NCBI RefSeq assembly: GCF_041146395.1
Contig: NC_091012.1
Coordinates: 15,552,193 to 15,616,192 of the forward strand
DNA: 64,000 bases
Direction: 5' to 3'
Source: Eulemur rufifrons
Taxonomy: Eukaryota; Chordata; Mammalia; Primates; Lemuridae
Positions 1-14,031 of this stretch are shown here, piece by piece. A program made the translations under genes and the position numbers. A model generated the notes under the pieces. That model was given only the letters and a program-made list of their open reading frames with translations, had not been told where the DNA came from and did no database searches. The first letter of the stretch is position 1. Every line of letters starts with the position of its first letter.

Positions 1-699
1 GTCAAAAGTAGCAGAAACCAACTCCAACTAGCTCAGAAGACCATGGGAATTTATTTTATGAATACCAGGTTTGGTGAGGGATGGCTGTCTCCCGGAAACC
101 CAGGACAGGACTGCAGGAACAAACTGGAGCCAGAGACTCAGATACCACCAGGACTCCCTCCCTCCCTGTATCTTTCAACCCTGTGAATCTGCTTTGTTTT
201 TCCTTTTCTCTGAAGACAAGTTTCTTCTGCATCTTCCATTGCAATGGTAGCAAACAACTCCCAAATTTACAGGTGATGGTCCAGGTTTGAGTAATTTCAA
301 AATTCCCCAATTATAAAACAACCTCAAGATTCTCTCCATGTTTCAAACATCCACTAAGAGGTAGCCAGAAAAGCCTTGTGGTTGTGGTCTGCATACAGTG
401 CCAGCGAACGAGACAGCGAGAGATGTTGGGAAGGGGGATGTTAGCCAGCGCGTGTGAAGTATGAACTCCTGCACATGACACTGATCTCAAGACACAGTAG
501 TCGGGGGGAGCCCAAGTCTGTCTGACTTTTCTCCACCTTCCCCTGTGGTGTCATCTCAGTGGTGAGAGCTGGCTCAATGCCACCACACCCTCATGCCAGG
601 TCATATCCCAGGCCACTAAAAGGAGCAACAAGAAAGAAGGGACATGGCATAGAAAATTAGCCTAGGAGTGAGAAAATGACTTATTCAAGGTTGACTGAC
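1..699. other. No recognised feature
   Basis: Mixed-composition sequence with only short, overlapping open frames on both strands. I recognise no repeat family, exon or RNA gene here. Confidence 0.5.
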
Positions 700-890
700 A
701 AATGTAATGCCTTTCTTCCACCTACTCTTTTCATGTTTCCTCTCTAGCCTATGAGCTCTCAGCTCTGGAATGAGCATTTATTAAGTGGTGGCAGCTCTGG
801 AAGTTTCTGCAATTGGGTGCACCTCTAGAGCCTGGCACAGTGTCTGGCGCTTCACAGATGCTAAATAAATAGCTGTCGAATGAATGAAGA
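700..890 (+). repeat. MIR-like SINE fragment
   Basis: The stretch has the typical MIR-type 3' phrase (a 'cctggcacagtgtctggc' block followed by 'taaataaatagctg' and 'gaatgaatgaa'). It is diverged, so the boundaries are approximate and an L2-type tail is the alternative. Confidence 0.5.
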
Positions 891-1289
891 AAGCAAATGT
901 GCTAATTTGGCTGTGGGGTTGAAGGACGGTGTCTTTCAGGTCTGAGCATTTATCTCCAGGAAAGGATTTCCAAACAGGACACACACTGAGCACAGGCTTG
1001 GGAGAGAGGCCAACTTTTACTAAGTGCCTTCAGGTTCCCTGCAGCTCAAGCTGTTACTTAGTCTTGACTTGCTCTCTCTGCCACGCATAGTAGGAGAGCA
1101 ATGTGCAGCCCCTCAATGGAAAGAGCCACTTGGCGTGCCTGCCTGGCTCTCCCTTTCCTTCAGTACGTTCTGTTCTGGCCTTCTGCACACCCATCCCATT
1201 GAGCGCCATGTGCATCCAATACACACCGTCATCAACAGCATGTGACAGTGCCTCTAGCCTCACAGCCTTGCCCAGACTGATGTGAATTT
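891..1289. other. No recognised feature
   Basis: Unique-looking sequence. The open frames are under 75 codons, overlap on opposite strands and show no family resemblance. Confidence 0.45.
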
Positions 1290-1960
1290 AAAAAATGTTT
1301 GCCAATAGGATGGACAAGAATATCTTTCTTTTATTTTTTCTTTCAAAATTAAAGAAATTAAAATTCTTTTAAAATGAGCGAGGCTGAGCATCTTTTCATG
1401 TGTTTATTTGCTTCTGTATTTCTTTTCTTGTGACTTCCTTATTCATATTTATAGCCTATTTTTGATCCGGTTTTTTGGGCTGTCCTAGAAACTCTCTGTT
1501 AACAAAATTAGCCCCATCAAATTGTTATGAATATTTTCCCATTTGTCTTTTGCTACACATACATTTTTAATTTTATTCAGATACTTTATCGTTTTTCTTC
1601 TCTATGGTTTCTGAGCCCAGAAATATTTTCAGCACTCTCAGAAAATAAAAATATCCACCAGTGTGTTTTTCTAGCAGTTTTAGTGTTTCATTTTTCTATG
1701 TTTACTCTTTGATCCACCTGGGATTTATTTTGATGTAAAGAACGATGTAGGGATGCACCTTTGTGTGTGTGAACATGTGTGTGTGTTCAAAATGGAGAGC
1801 CAGTTGTCCAAAATGCCATTTATTGAATGTTCCCTTTATCATTTACTAAATTTCTCCTTTATTATGTACTAAATTTCCATATGGATTTAAAAAATCTATA
1901 TCTGGACTCTTAATCCCATTTTATTGATCAGGCTTCCTATTTCTTCTTCAACACCAAGCT
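1290..1960 (-). repeat. Old L1 (L1M-type) ORF2 fragment
   Basis: On the minus strand this is decayed L1 ORF2/3' sequence. Landmarks on the + strand are 'gagcatcttttcatgtgttt', 'gatccacctgggatttattt' and 'ccagttgtccaaaatgccat', all hallmarks of reverse-oriented L1 ORF2. It is much more diverged than the young L1 family elsewhere in the window and has no open frame. Confidence 0.75.
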
Positions 1961-2244
1961 GTTTTCATTATCATATTTAGTTATTATTTGATTCATATTT
2001 CCTGACACTTTATTCCACCTAGTTACATACAATGTCCATGGGAAACATGGTGGGGCTGCCCAAGGGCTGTCTCCACCTCTGCACTGGAGGAGAGACAAAA
2101 GAGCCAGGCTGGCCTGCACTGCTGATGCTCTCTGTGTTTTTGCTGATGGAATAACCCAGTACATGTCCATACAGGACCATTGTGTTCGATGTCAGTGCCA
2201 TAAGAGCCATAGGTGGAGACCTTATTTGTGGGAGTAGGAGAATA

Positions 2245-2480
2245 CTGGGCTTTTTTGCTGAAGGATGCCTGTACCTATGAACTTGTTATACATATGCTCT
2301 CTCAGTTATTCCTCTGAACAATGAAGTGTGGTAGTTACCGTTATTTGCTCCATGTTAAAGAGGAAAAATCTAAAGCTGAGAGAGGGGTTAAGTATCATAG
2401 CTTACTCCAAACCACACAGCCGGGAAGGGGTGGAGCTCAGCTTGGAACTTTGGTGATCTGTTTGGCTCCAGCTCAAGTCC
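2245..2480 (+). repeat. MIR SINE
   Basis: It has the MIR core and tail pattern: 'atgaagtgtggtagttaccg', 'ttaaagaggaaaaatctaaa', 'gctgagagaggggttaagta' and then a 'ccacacagc' block. Ends are approximate. Confidence 0.7.
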
Positions 2481-2561
2481 ACCGCTTGGTCAAGTCTTGC
2501 CCATAGTTTTCCTTCTAAACTAATTCCAATTCTAAGCATTCTAAGCAGACTTAATTCTAAA

Positions 2562-2572
2562 GCCTAATTCTT
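2562..2572. repeat. Target-site duplication, left copy
   Basis: The 11-bp 'gcctaattctt' is repeated exactly at 5037-5047 and brackets the inverted L1 between them. The oligo-T that follows is the L1 poly(A) on the minus strand. Confidence 0.85.
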
Positions 2573-5036
2573 TTTTTTTTTATTTCAGCTTACTATGGGG
2601 ATACAAAAGTTCAGGTTACATACGTTGCCCATGTACCACCCATCCCCCTGAGTCAGAGCTCCAAGCGCACCCATTCCCCAGACAGTGCGCATCGCACTCA
2701 TCATGTAGTTATACCCCCATCCCCTTCCCCCCACCCCCATCTCCCCGAGTCAGCACCTTCAAGCGTGACCATTCCCCAGATGGTGCACAACACACTCATC
2801 ATGTAGGCATACACCCATCCCCTCCCCCCACCCCCACCTCAGTCTGATATCCGATTGCTATCATTTCCAAATGTGCATTTAGGTGATGATCAGGGAAACC
2901 AATTTTCTGGTGAGTACATGTGATGCTTGTTTTTCCATTCTTGGAATACTTCACTTAATATAATGGGTTCCAACTCTCTCCAGGAGAACCAAAGAGATGT
3001 CGTATCACCGTTATTTCTTATAGCTGAGTAGTACTCCATGGTATACATATACCACAATTTACTAATCCATTCATGAATTAATGGGCATTTGGGTTGTTTC
3101 CACATCTTTGCAATTGTGAATTGTGCTGCTATAAACATTTGGGTACAGGTGTCTTTGTCATAGAATGATTTATGTTCCTTTGGGTAGATGCCCAAAAATG
3201 GGATTGTTGGATCGAATGGCACGTCTACTTGAATCTGTCTAAGGTATCTCCATAATGCTTTCCACAGGGGTTGCACTAGTTTGCAGTCCCATCAGCAGGG
3301 TATGAGTGTTCCTGTCTCTCCGCATCCACACCAACATGTGTTGTTTTGGGACTTTTTGATAAAGGCCATTCTCACTGGAGTTAAGTGCTATCTCATCGTG
3401 GTTTTGATTTGCATTTCCCTGATAATTAGAGATGTTGAGCATTTTTTGATATGTTTGTTAGCCATTCTTATATCTTCTTTTGAAAAATTTCTATTCATGT
3501 CGTTTGCCCACTTTTTGATAGGGTTGTTTGATTTTTTCTTGCTGATTTTCCTGAGTTCTAAATAGATTCTTGTTATCAGTCCTTTATCTGATGTGTAGTA
3601 TGCGAAATTTCTTTCCCATTCTGTAGGTTGTCTATTTACTCTCGTGACTCTTTGGCTGTGCAGAAGCTTTTTAATTTAATCAGGTCCCATTTATTTATTT
3701 TTGTTGTTGCTGTGATTGCCTTAGGGGTCTTCTTCATAAATTCTTTGCCTAGGCCAATGTCTGTAAGAGTCTTTCCTACATTTTCTTCTAGAATTCTAAT
3801 CGTTTCACACCTAAGGTTTAAGTCTGTTATCCACCGTGATTTGATTTTTGTGAGAGGTGAAAGCTGTGGGTCCTGTTTCAGTCTTCTACATGTGGCTATC
3901 CAATTTTCCCAGCACCATTTATTGAATAAGGATTCTTGTCCCCAGAATATGTTTTTGTCTGCTTTGTCAAAGATTAGATGGCATATGAGGATGGTTTTAT
4001 ATCTGGATTTTCTGTTCTGTTCCACTGGTCTGTGTCCCTGCACTTGCCCCAATACCAGGCAGTTTTAAGAACCACAGCCTTGTAGTATATTTTGAAGTCT
4101 GGCAAATTAATGCCTCCCATTTTGTTTTTATTGCTTAAAATTGCTTTTGCTATATGGCGTCTTCTCTGATTCCATAAATCCATCACAACCAAGTGGGCTT
4201 CATCCCAGAGATGCAGGGGTGGTTCAACATACGTAAATCTGTAAATGTAATTCACCACATAAATAGAAGCAAAAATAAAGACCATATGATCATCTCAATA
4301 GACGCAGAAAAACCATTTGACAAAATTCAACACCCTTTTATGATAAGAACACTTAACAAAATATGCATAGATGGGACCTACCTAAAAATAATACAAGCCA
4401 TATATGACAAACCCACAGCCAACATCATACTGAATGGGGAAAAATTGAAAGCATTGCCACTTAGAACTGAAACCAGACAAGGCTGCCCACTGTCCCCATT
4501 ACTTTTCAACACAGGATTGGAAGTCCTTGCGAGAGCTATCAGGCAAGAGAGCAGAATCAAGGGAGTCCAAATAGGGACAGAAGAGATCAAACTCTCACTC
4601 TTTGCTGATGATATGATGTTATATCTGGAAAACCCCAAGGATTCAACCATGAGACTCCTGGAATTGATCAATGAATTCAGTAAAGTCTCAGGTTACAAAA
4701 TCAATGCACACAAATCAGAGGCATTCATATATGCCAATAACAGTCAAACGGAGAACCACATTAAGGACTCAATACCCTTCAAAATAGCAACAAAGAAAAT
4801 AAAATATCTAGGAATATATTTAACTAAAGAGGTAAAGGACCTCTATAGGGAGAACTATGAAACACTGAGGAAGGAAATAGCAGAACATGTAAATAGGTGG
4901 AAAACCATACCATCCTCGTGGATCAGAAGAATCAACATTGTTAACATGTCAATACTATCCAAAGTAATCTACGGAGATTCAATGCAATCCCTATTAAATT
5001 ACCAACATCATTTTTCACAGATATAGAAAAAATAAT
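2573..5036 (-). mobile_element. 5'-truncated young L1 with 5' inversion (twin priming)
   Basis: The right end of the insertion is flipped relative to the left. Bases 2573 to about 4178 are L1 3' UTR and ORF2 C-terminus on the minus strand. Bases about 4180-5036 are the adjacent upstream ORF2 segment on the plus strand, including an open stretch at 4193-5026 with the RT 'FADD' motif. Compared with the intact copy in this window the two pieces abut near its position 28210, as expected for twin priming during target-primed reverse transcription. Stops and frameshifts break the minus-strand part. It is flanked by exact 11-bp duplications. Confidence 0.92.
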
Positions 5037-5047
5037 GCCTAATTCTT
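5037..5047. repeat. Target-site duplication, right copy
   Basis: Exact copy of the 11-bp sequence at 2562-2572. Confidence 0.85.
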
Positions 5048-5089
5048 AACGCCTGCTTCAAAGTGTTTACGTTTGGCCTTCTGTTAGTC

Positions 5090-5175
5090 TGTGATCTCTT
5101 GCTGATCTTTCCCTTCCTCACAGCAGTAGCACAGAGCCTGGCATAGAGGAGGTACAAAGTAAATGATCATAGTCA
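5090..5175 (+). repeat. MIR-like fragment
   Basis: A short 'gcacagagcctggcatagaggaggtacaaagtaaatga'-type tail, typical of MIR/L2 3' ends. It lies just beyond the L1 insertion, which may have landed in an older repeat. Confidence 0.4.
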
Positions 5176-7560
5176 GTCTCATAATTCTCATGTCTGGACA
5201 AGAGTCGCTGATTCTTGAAAGTGTCCTGAAACTCAGTTATGGGCAAGGAGTGCAGAAATCCCATGCATTGGGCTGGGAGGCTGCAGCATGAACTTGTTAT
5301 TTGCTGTAATTATTTGGCTCAAAGAGTTAGTCTGTTTGTTCCACCTGGGACCGCATTTACAAGTTTGGCTGCCGACAACTTCAGTAATACGGTAGGCATA
5401 CACCTCTAATTGTCTCTCCTGAGGCTCTCTTGCTAAGATCCTTTTGTATTTCCTAAATCTCTCTCTGCTTAATAACGTCAGCAGAGTTAACTCTCAAGTC
5501 AACTCTCACCTCTCCAATCCAACTGGAGGTTGAAAAGTCAGGATTACTTTATTGAGCCACATTGTGAGCCACGTGACTCTGGGAAGTATATCTCTCTTCT
5601 TACAGTGCGATCTTGCTGGAGATGTGCCAGCTGTGGTGGGCCTTTGTTCCTAGCAAGAGCACTGGACCGTCATACTATTAATACCTATCTTGCCTTCACT
5701 GCAGCCCTGAATCACGGGCAATGGGGTAACAGCGGAGGATTGTAGGGCAACTCAGATTCAGAAGACTTTCTTGGCATAGTCCAGGCCTGTGAAGTCCTTG
5801 GCAAGTTTGTGTCTAGGGAGATGTTCCTTCTGTCTGTCCCAGGTGGACCTCAGAATCTGGGGAACAACTAGTTAGGAATATTGATAGTTATGGAAAAAGA
5901 GTAAAATTTACCCTGCACCCCTGAGAAGAAGAAATACTCACCTCTGTCCACATGTTCATTTTCTACTATACTGCCTGCTTTTTCAGAAGTAGAAGAGAAT
6001 TACCTATTAAGCATCCAGTCTCTGAAGAAACAATCGGGAAATAATTCATCAACTATTGATATATACAGCTCTTAGGTCCATAAAACTATTTTAATCTCTT
6101 ACTGTTGAGCTCTTCAAGTCACTAACAATCAACCCTGTTGACCTCTGTCTGAAGGAAAGCACTCTCTGAACAGAGACCAAAGTTATTCCCATCCCCAGGT
6201 AGAGAACTGTAAGCCAACACTGTAGGTGCAGCCTTTGTAGGGGCAATTTCAGTAGCTGTAAAAACCAAACATTTGTTCTTGCCCTCTGCATTTGCTGCTC
6301 TGAGAGCACTGGGGCAGATCTCCAAGGCCAGTGGCTCTGAAAATATCTAACCCGGAACAAGATGTCAGTCTCTGCTTTGTGCAGACTCCTACAGACTGTA
6401 CACTTGAGATGCTAGCCCTGTACCCTTCCAGAAATTGAGAGAACCTTGAGAAGAAGGGTGGCTTTTCCCCAAAGGTAACTCCTTCACCTCTGCCCTCTTT
6501 ATGAGAAAGCTGTAGAAAGGGCTTCTTTGAAATGGCACCTCTTGACAATCCCTGCAAGGCTGGTCCTGAACATGTGGCCCTCTTTGTTTAGAATGAGAGG
6601 TACTTTGAAGATCTTTTTTTCATAGCTGTGGACCTTACTCATCAATTCTAGGAAAATAAGAAGGACCCACTTTGGCATTTCATGTCATCATGCCACCTCA
6701 ATTCTTCTACACCACAGAAATGCTTGTAGATGTATGTAATGGGGATGTGCAAGAATGCCTGTTAAAGCACTCTTGGGACTTGGGAGAATTTTGAATAAAA
6801 TCCCCAAGTGTCTGGTCAATAGAGCAGTGTTTAAATAAATCACAGTACATCCATATTATGGAACATCATGCAGCTAGGATGGCCCTATTCCACAAGTCTC
6901 TCATTCTTCTGAGACCAGAAGGTCACCTGGCTATTTCACATTTTCTTTTCATGATGATGGCAGACATTTAAGAGGGGTGACCATGATGCCTCTTAAGGCC
7001 TAGGATCAAATTCGCACTTTGTTACTTTTGTCCACATTCCATTAGCTAAAGGTAGTCACACAGTCAAGCTCAGTATCAGTGGGCAGGGAACCATATCCTG
7101 GCACTAGAGGTAGGACCTTCAAAGTCATGTGGCTAAGGATGTGGATGAAGAGGAGGGCTGGGCAGTGCTAGGCCATGGGCAAGGAGACTGGAAACTTTGC
7201 CTGTGGTAGATGCATGTGTTGGAGAAAGAAAACACCAAGTATGTAGCCAATTCTACACTATGAGATGTGGGCATAGTGGATGGCTCTGGTTAGCAGTCAC
7301 CGTCCCCTGTGGGCCCCAGGTGAGTGTGGGCCTTTTTAGTTGTCTACTGGGTTGCTAGACAATAAATACCTCCCTATAGCACACACATCTATCGTTAGAC
7401 TTCTGGATGTCTGATTTGCAAGGGCTTTCAGGAACATGTCATGTACAAGGCAAGAAACTACCTCGATCCAGGTCATCTATTCGGACTTTGTGGGCAAAGG
7501 TGGTGGAGAGAACAAGCTTTGAGGGGAGCGAGGGCAGCATAGATATTCACATTAGACTGG
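5176..7560. other. No gene recognised
   Basis: About 2.4 kb without a convincing gene. Around 6815-6880 a phrase resembling the 3' ORF2 region of an old plus-strand L1 ('cagtacatccatattatgga') can be seen. The rest looks unique. The longest open frame (6249-6557, minus) has no recognisable domain. Confidence 0.45.
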
Positions 7561-7569
7561 GGTCCTGAG

Positions 7570-7880
7570 GTTTTTTTTTTTTTTTTTTTTTTTTGAGACA
7601 GAGTCTCACTCTATTGCCCGGGCTAGAGTGCCGTGGCGTCAGCCTAGCTCACAGCAGCCTCAAACTCCCGGGCTCAAGCAATCCTCCTGCCTCAGCCTCC
7701 CGATAGCTGGGAGTACAGGTGCCACCACCAACCCCGGCTAGTTTTTTTTCTATTTTAAGTTGCCCAGCTATTTTTTTCTATTTTTGCTCAGGCTGGTCTC
7801 GAACTCCTGGCCTCAAGCCATCCTCCTGCCTGGCCTTTCAGAGTGCTAGGATTACAGGCATGAGCCACCGCACCTGGCAT
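7570..7880 (-). mobile_element. Alu element, minus strand
   Basis: Poly-T at about 7571-7594 is followed by 'gagacagagtctcactctat', both Alu monomers and a 'gccaccgcacctggc' end, so the element reads on the minus strand. The flanks carry a 9-bp duplication 'ggtcctgag' at 7561-7569 and 7881-7889. A short duplicated T-rich stretch containing a repeated 'ttttctattt' lies near 7742-7785. Confidence 0.93.
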
Positions 7881-7889
7881 GGTCCTGAG

Positions 7890-8650
7890 TTTCTAATGCT
7901 GCCAATCTCTCTGGTTGTTTCCTCCAGCCATGCGTCACAGCTTATGAGCAAGAATGGAGAAAATAGGTGGTCAGATTAATCTTGGGTTGGGGACTTGTGA
8001 TTGAAGGTCTAGGGGTGTAGCAATTGTGTTCCCAGTTCCTAAAAATGTGTCTTGATGAGGACCAGGGACAGGGAGAATGAAAGTAATGAAGTTAAAGAAC
8101 TAAAGTATCAGGAAGTTCTAGTCAGAAAACAATATATTTTCCATTTTATTTTGAGAAAATTTGGAACATAAAAAAAGAAAGTAAAATTTACCTATAATTA
8201 TGTGATTTTGAAAACAATCTAATAAGTGAAGTCCTGGCCAAGGTCTGGCTCATAGTGGGCCCACTGGATCCACCCAGAGGTCATTTTCCCAGCCCCTGAG
8301 TGTATAATTGGAATTGGCACACTTGGTAATTGGAGTAACCCTCACATTGGGTCCTTGACATATGGAGTCAGAGCTTTCACACAGAGGAAGGCCAAGGAGA
8401 AGCCTATGAACTGCATCCTGCCCATCCAGGCAGAGACTGAGTCAAAGGCTATGTGACCATCTGGAGGAGGAACGGCCTGAGCTTGGTTTCTGACTAGATT
8501 GGCTTGGTATTTGGGTACAAGCACAGAGTAGAAGGCAGCTGCATTCCAGCCACACCCAGGGGTGACCCTCACTCCTGGATAGGAATGCAGAGCTGCAAGT
8601 GGTGCACCCCATCCTCCACTTTATGGGGAAGGAGAAGTGGCCCCAGGTGG
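7890..8650. other. No gene recognised
   Basis: Unique-looking sequence between an Alu and an LTR-like repeat. A short 'ctatctatctgtctatctgt' microsatellite lies near 8654-8672. No supported gene. Confidence 0.4.
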
Positions 8651-8672
8651 GACTATCTATCTGTCTATCTGT

Positions 8673-9440
<768 letters not shown>

Positions 9441-10652
9441 ACACACACATAAATAAAATACAGGTAAATATGTATGTATATATGTACTGTATAAAATATG
9501 TAATATTTTCATATTATGACATTAATATAATTAACTATATAATTAATTATAATGAATATATTAAATAGAAATAGATGCATAAAAATGTTTCTGGGCAATG
9601 CCCAATGGCTTGGTTTTTGACCCGGGCCTGAGGGGAAAGGACTGGAAGATCAGGAGCAAGGAAGAGGTCTAGGGGAGAGGCTTGTGGACGCACATCTGGG
9701 AGTGGGCATGAAGTGTGTGCAAACTCCCGGCAGAAAGCATCCACCGTGGAAGAGGCACTGAACAAGGCAGTTGATGTTGGCCACCTTTTGTCCTGAGTGA
9801 CCCCAGATGGAGCCCCAAGAGTAAAGACTCCCACGTACCAAGGCCGATGCATCTACTACTGCCAACCTTCCAGCAACAGGGACCGACACTGAGTCCCTGC
9901 TGTGGCACAATTCCTTGAAGAGACTGACGGGACACACAGTGCCAGCCCACTACACTGGGCCCCTTCCATCCTGAAGCAGCAGGCAGTGTATCCTTATTGG
10001 GACAGATGTGACAAATAATACTTTAGATCCATATGTGATGGTTTAAGATGCTCTCTAAGGCATGTTGTGTAAAAAGCAAGGCGCAGGACAGTGACTGTAG
10101 CTTGCTGTGCTTGCGCATGACAAGAAAAGGATATCTATTCCTACATGCTTGTATCTGTATGGAATAACTTTGGAAGGATTTGGTTAATGACCTGAGGAGG
10201 AGGAATGGAGGTCAAGGGTAAGAGGGAGACATACTTTTCATTGTATATCTTCGAAGTTTATTTTTGCCATATGCACCTGTCACTTCTAAAAAGGTAAAAA
10301 TTGCAAACCACTCTTGTTTTAAAAGAGAGAAAGCAACGGGAAGGCTCTAGTTGAATGGGAAAGACTAACTGCCCAGGAGAGGGAAGGGTACTCAGCAGTG
10401 AAGGCAGGAGATGGAGACCAAGGCAAGGTGCAAAGATGAGCCTTGAGCAGAAATGCACGGGCCTGCAGTGTGGCAGGAGGGAGGAAGCAGAGGTGGGGCA
10501 AGTGATGGATGCCAGGCTGATGGGCAAGCCGGCAACCCTGGCTTTTCTCTAAGAAGATCTCGGGATTCTCTCTGTGGTGGGGTGGGGAGAGGAGGGAGTA
10601 TATGGAACACACGGAGGTACATTAGAAACTTCAGCTGGGTACACAAGACTTT
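9441..10652. other. No gene recognised
   Basis: Begins with an AT-rich stretch (9440-9570) with 'atatgtatgtatatatgta'-type simple sequence, then unique sequence leading up to the GC-rich array. No repeat family or exon recognised. Confidence 0.45.
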
Positions 10653-10655
10653 GCT

Positions 10656-12397
10656 GTGTATCTGAGTCTCCCCGAGAGACCAGGGTCTTCATACCCGTGA
10701 GTCCCAAGGCTCGACTATGCGTATGCCCGTGTGTCCCTCTGTACTCAGGGGTCCACCTTTCTCAGCCACAGAGCCTGGCCCTGACAGACATGCCTGAGTA
10801 CCTGTGGATTCTGAGAGAGAGAGGGACAGAGAGAGATAGAGAGAGAGAGAGGGAGATTATATGTATGTGTGTTCGCAAGTGGGAGTAACTGGTCTGTCGT
10901 GTTCGCCGTTTGCCTCGGGGCTCCTTTAAGTCACCTCGCTGTGAGCCCCTTGGTGCAGTTTCGCTCGGGCTAGGGGCCCGGTGCCATTTGTTTACCGCGG
11001 GGTTCCTGCATGGGGGTAGGATGGTGTGGTTCCGCCTGGTCAAGGGCGGGGGTGCCACCTGAGATCGGCAAGAGGAGGAACGTCCTCCCCACCAGGAGGT
11101 GAGCCAGTATTCCGACAGGAAGAAGATGACAGCCAAGCTGACGACTACCACCACCACCTCACCAGGAACTCTGGAGGCCGGAGAGGTGTGCAGGGAAGGC
11201 CAGGAAGGAGATTCTGCCTCCCTTGGGCCTCATGCCCTACCTAGGCTCACGCCTGCCTTCTCCGCTGGAGGCCGGAGGGCAGAGAAGCAGAGACTATGGA
11301 GGGAGAACATCTGCCCTCCACAGGGGCTTTTCTGGCTAGCTCAGCCATCCAAGGTGGCATCCCCGTGACGCTTGGCAGTGCTTTCTCCTGCCAGCTTGTA
11401 CCCCAACACCATGCCCCCACATCTTATCACCTCCTCCACGGTTTCCGAGGGCCTGGAGCCTTCTTCATCTGCGTGAACCGTGTGCGCCAGAAAACATTCC
11501 CACTCCATCAAGGTCAGCATTGGGGGCATCCACTGCGTGAGGCTTTCCTTCTCCACCGTGACTTCTTAATGACTGGGTAGGCCTGAGGCCCGTGCCCATC
11601 CTCCCAGACATTTGTTTTGCCAGCAAGGCAGTCAAGTCTTGGTGTCAGTGCCCCATCGGTCGTTGCCCATGATTCATATGGGCTGAGCGGCAGCACACCT
11701 TGCCTGGCATTGCCTTCTGAGGAAGAGGCTGTTGTCTTGGCGTCCGCTCTGCGTTTGTTCCTTTCTTGCAGGGAGATGTATTCTTGCCTTGTTCCTGGGG
11801 AGGTGTGTGCAGGGGTGGGCAATGGCTGGCAGGGGCCATTGCCCACCCTTGTTTTCCCTCGGGGGTGGGAGAGCAGGAGGAGGGACAGGGTTTTGTGTGG
11901 CTGCAGGGTGGTGGTGGCCCTGTTCCCCTTGGCTGAGGTTCGGGGGCTGAGTGCACTGGTGGGTAAGCGTTTTCTCTTCGGCCCAGAATGCCTAGTCTTG
12001 CCCAGGCCTGCAGACGCGGGCCTGTGCCTGTGGTCCTAGGTAGGCTCTGCTTTCCTGAGCTCTCCTGGGGCCCTCTGGGCCCCTGGCAAGGGTGCCTTCT
12101 CCCCAAGGTCAGTCTTGGAGCGGGCCGGTCCCGCTGGCAAAACACCCCCTCCCTCCTTGCACCCTGCTGGGCTGTCAGGTCTTAGCCAGGCACCCCTCTC
12201 TGGTCATACTTGCTGTCCCCTGGACTTGCCTGGCTACGCCTTACCTCCTACCCTGAAGAGCAGAGGGGACAGTCTGCAGGCCCTGGCAATGAAGACTGGG
12301 CCTCGCAGGCTGAAGGTGGCTCCATGGCGGCATCCAGGAAGCAGCAGCAGCATCCACGGACCGGTCCACCATCGCCACCTCACACCCACCTGCTGGC
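10656..12397. repeat. Array unit A (about 1.74 kb)
   Basis: First copy. Its first 700 bases are nearly identical to unit C, while its 3' part (about 12160-12265) is nearly identical to unit B. It lacks the CpG-rich block found in unit B. GA tract at about 10812-10852. A pyrimidine tract ends at 11771 and a donor-like 'aaggtcagt' lies at 12105-12113. Confidence 0.88.
10812..10852. repeat. (GA)n tract in unit A
   Basis: Interrupted GA repeat. Equivalent tracts of different length occur at about 12555-12582 (unit B) and 14979-15018 (unit C), always followed by a conserved 'atgtatgtgtgtt'/'atgtatatgtgtt' phrase. Confidence 0.9.
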
Positions 12398-12552
12398 TGT
12401 TTGTGTGAGTCTCCCCCAGAGTCCAAAGTCATCATGCCCCTTACTCGGGAGGTTGGACTGTCCGATTGCCGTGTGCCCCTTGTACTCACGGGTTTCTCTT
12501 TGCCCACCGTGGAGCCTGGCCCTCTCAGGAACTGCCTGAGTTTCTTAGGCTT

Positions 12553-12554
<2 letters not shown>

Positions 12555-12582
<28 letters not shown>
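12555..12582. repeat. (GA)n tract in unit B
   Basis: Uninterrupted GA dinucleotide run, purer than its counterparts in units A and C. Confidence 0.92.
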
Positions 12583-12585
<3 letters not shown>

Positions 12586-14031
12586 GATATGTATATGTGT
12601 TGGCAGGTGCGAGCCACTGGTTTGCCTCAGGGCTCCTTGAAGTCACCTTTCCTCGTGTTGAGCCCCTTGGTGCACTTCTGCTCGGGCTAGAAAGTCCAGT
12701 GCCATTCGTTTTCTGTGGAGTTCCTGCTAGGGAGTTGGATGGTCTGGTTCCGTCGCGGAGATGGGGCGCCACCTGGCAATGGCAAGAGTAGGAACGTCCT
12801 CCCTGCCAGGAGGTGAGCCAGCTTTCCCATGCGAAGCAGACGACAGCCAAGCCAATGACGATGACCAGCACTTCAACAGGAATTCTGGATGCCAGGGAGA
12901 GCTGTGCAGGGAACGCCCATTAGGAGATTCTGCCTCCCTTTGGCCTCATGCCCTACCTAGGCTCATGCCTACCTTCTCCGATGGAGGCCAGAAGGCAGAG
13001 AAGCAGAGACTCTGGACGGAGAACATCTGTCCCTCCACAGGGGCCTTTCTGGCTAGCTCAGCCATCCAAGGCGGCATCCCCGTGGCGGTTGGCAGTGCTT
13101 TCTCCTGCCGGGGTGCCAGCTTGTACCCCGACACCATGCCCCCATATCTTTTTTCTTCCTCCATGGTTGCCGAGGGCCTGGACCCTTCTTCATCTGCATG
13201 AACGGTGTGCGCCAGAAAACATTCCCATTCCATCAAGGTCAGCATTGGGGGCATCCACTGCGTGAGGCTTTCCTTCTCCACAGTGCCTTCTTAGTGACTG
13301 GGGAGGCCTGACGTCCGTGCCCCTCCGCCCAGCCATTTGTTCTGCCAGCAAGGGAGTCAAGTCTTGGTGTCAGTGCCCCATTGCTCGTTCCCCATGATTC
13401 CCACGGGCTGAGCGGCAGCACACCTTTGCTGGCCTTTGCCATCGGAGGAAGAGGCTGTTTCACTTGGCATCTGCTCTCCCTTCGTTCCTTTCTTGCAGGG
13501 AGATCTGTGCTTGGCTTGTTCCTGGGGAAGTGTCGGCAGGGGTGGGCAATGGCTGGCAGGGGCCGTTGCCCGCCACTCTTTTCACTGAGGGGGTGGGGCA
13601 GGAGGAGGAGGGACTGCGTTTTGTGTGGCTGCAGGTTGGTGCTGGCCCTGTTCCCCTTCGCTGAGGTTGGGGGGCTGAGTGCACTGCCTGCGTAACTGTT
13701 TTCTCTTTGGTCAAGAATGCCCAGTCTTGCCCAGGCCTGCAGAAGCGGGCCTGTGCATGTGTTCCTAGGTAGGCTCTGCTTTCCCCGAGCTCTCTGGGGT
13801 CCCATTGGCCCCTGGAAAGGGTGCCTTCTCCCCAGGGTGAGTCATGGAGCTGGCCGGTCCTGCGCGGGAAACAACGCCGCCTCCCTTCCTGCGTCCTGCT
13901 GGGCTGTCAGGTCTTAGCCAGGCACCCCTCTCTGGTCATACTTGCTGTCCCCTGGACTTGCCTGGCTGCGCCTTACCTCCTACCCTGAAGAGCACTGGGG
14001 GCAGGCAGGAGCCCACGGCGATTAAGACCGG

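Noticed and set aside
4193..5026. 277-codon plus frame as an independent RT gene
   Set aside because: It is the inverted 5' piece of the L1 at 2573-5036 and ends in the insertion's right flank.
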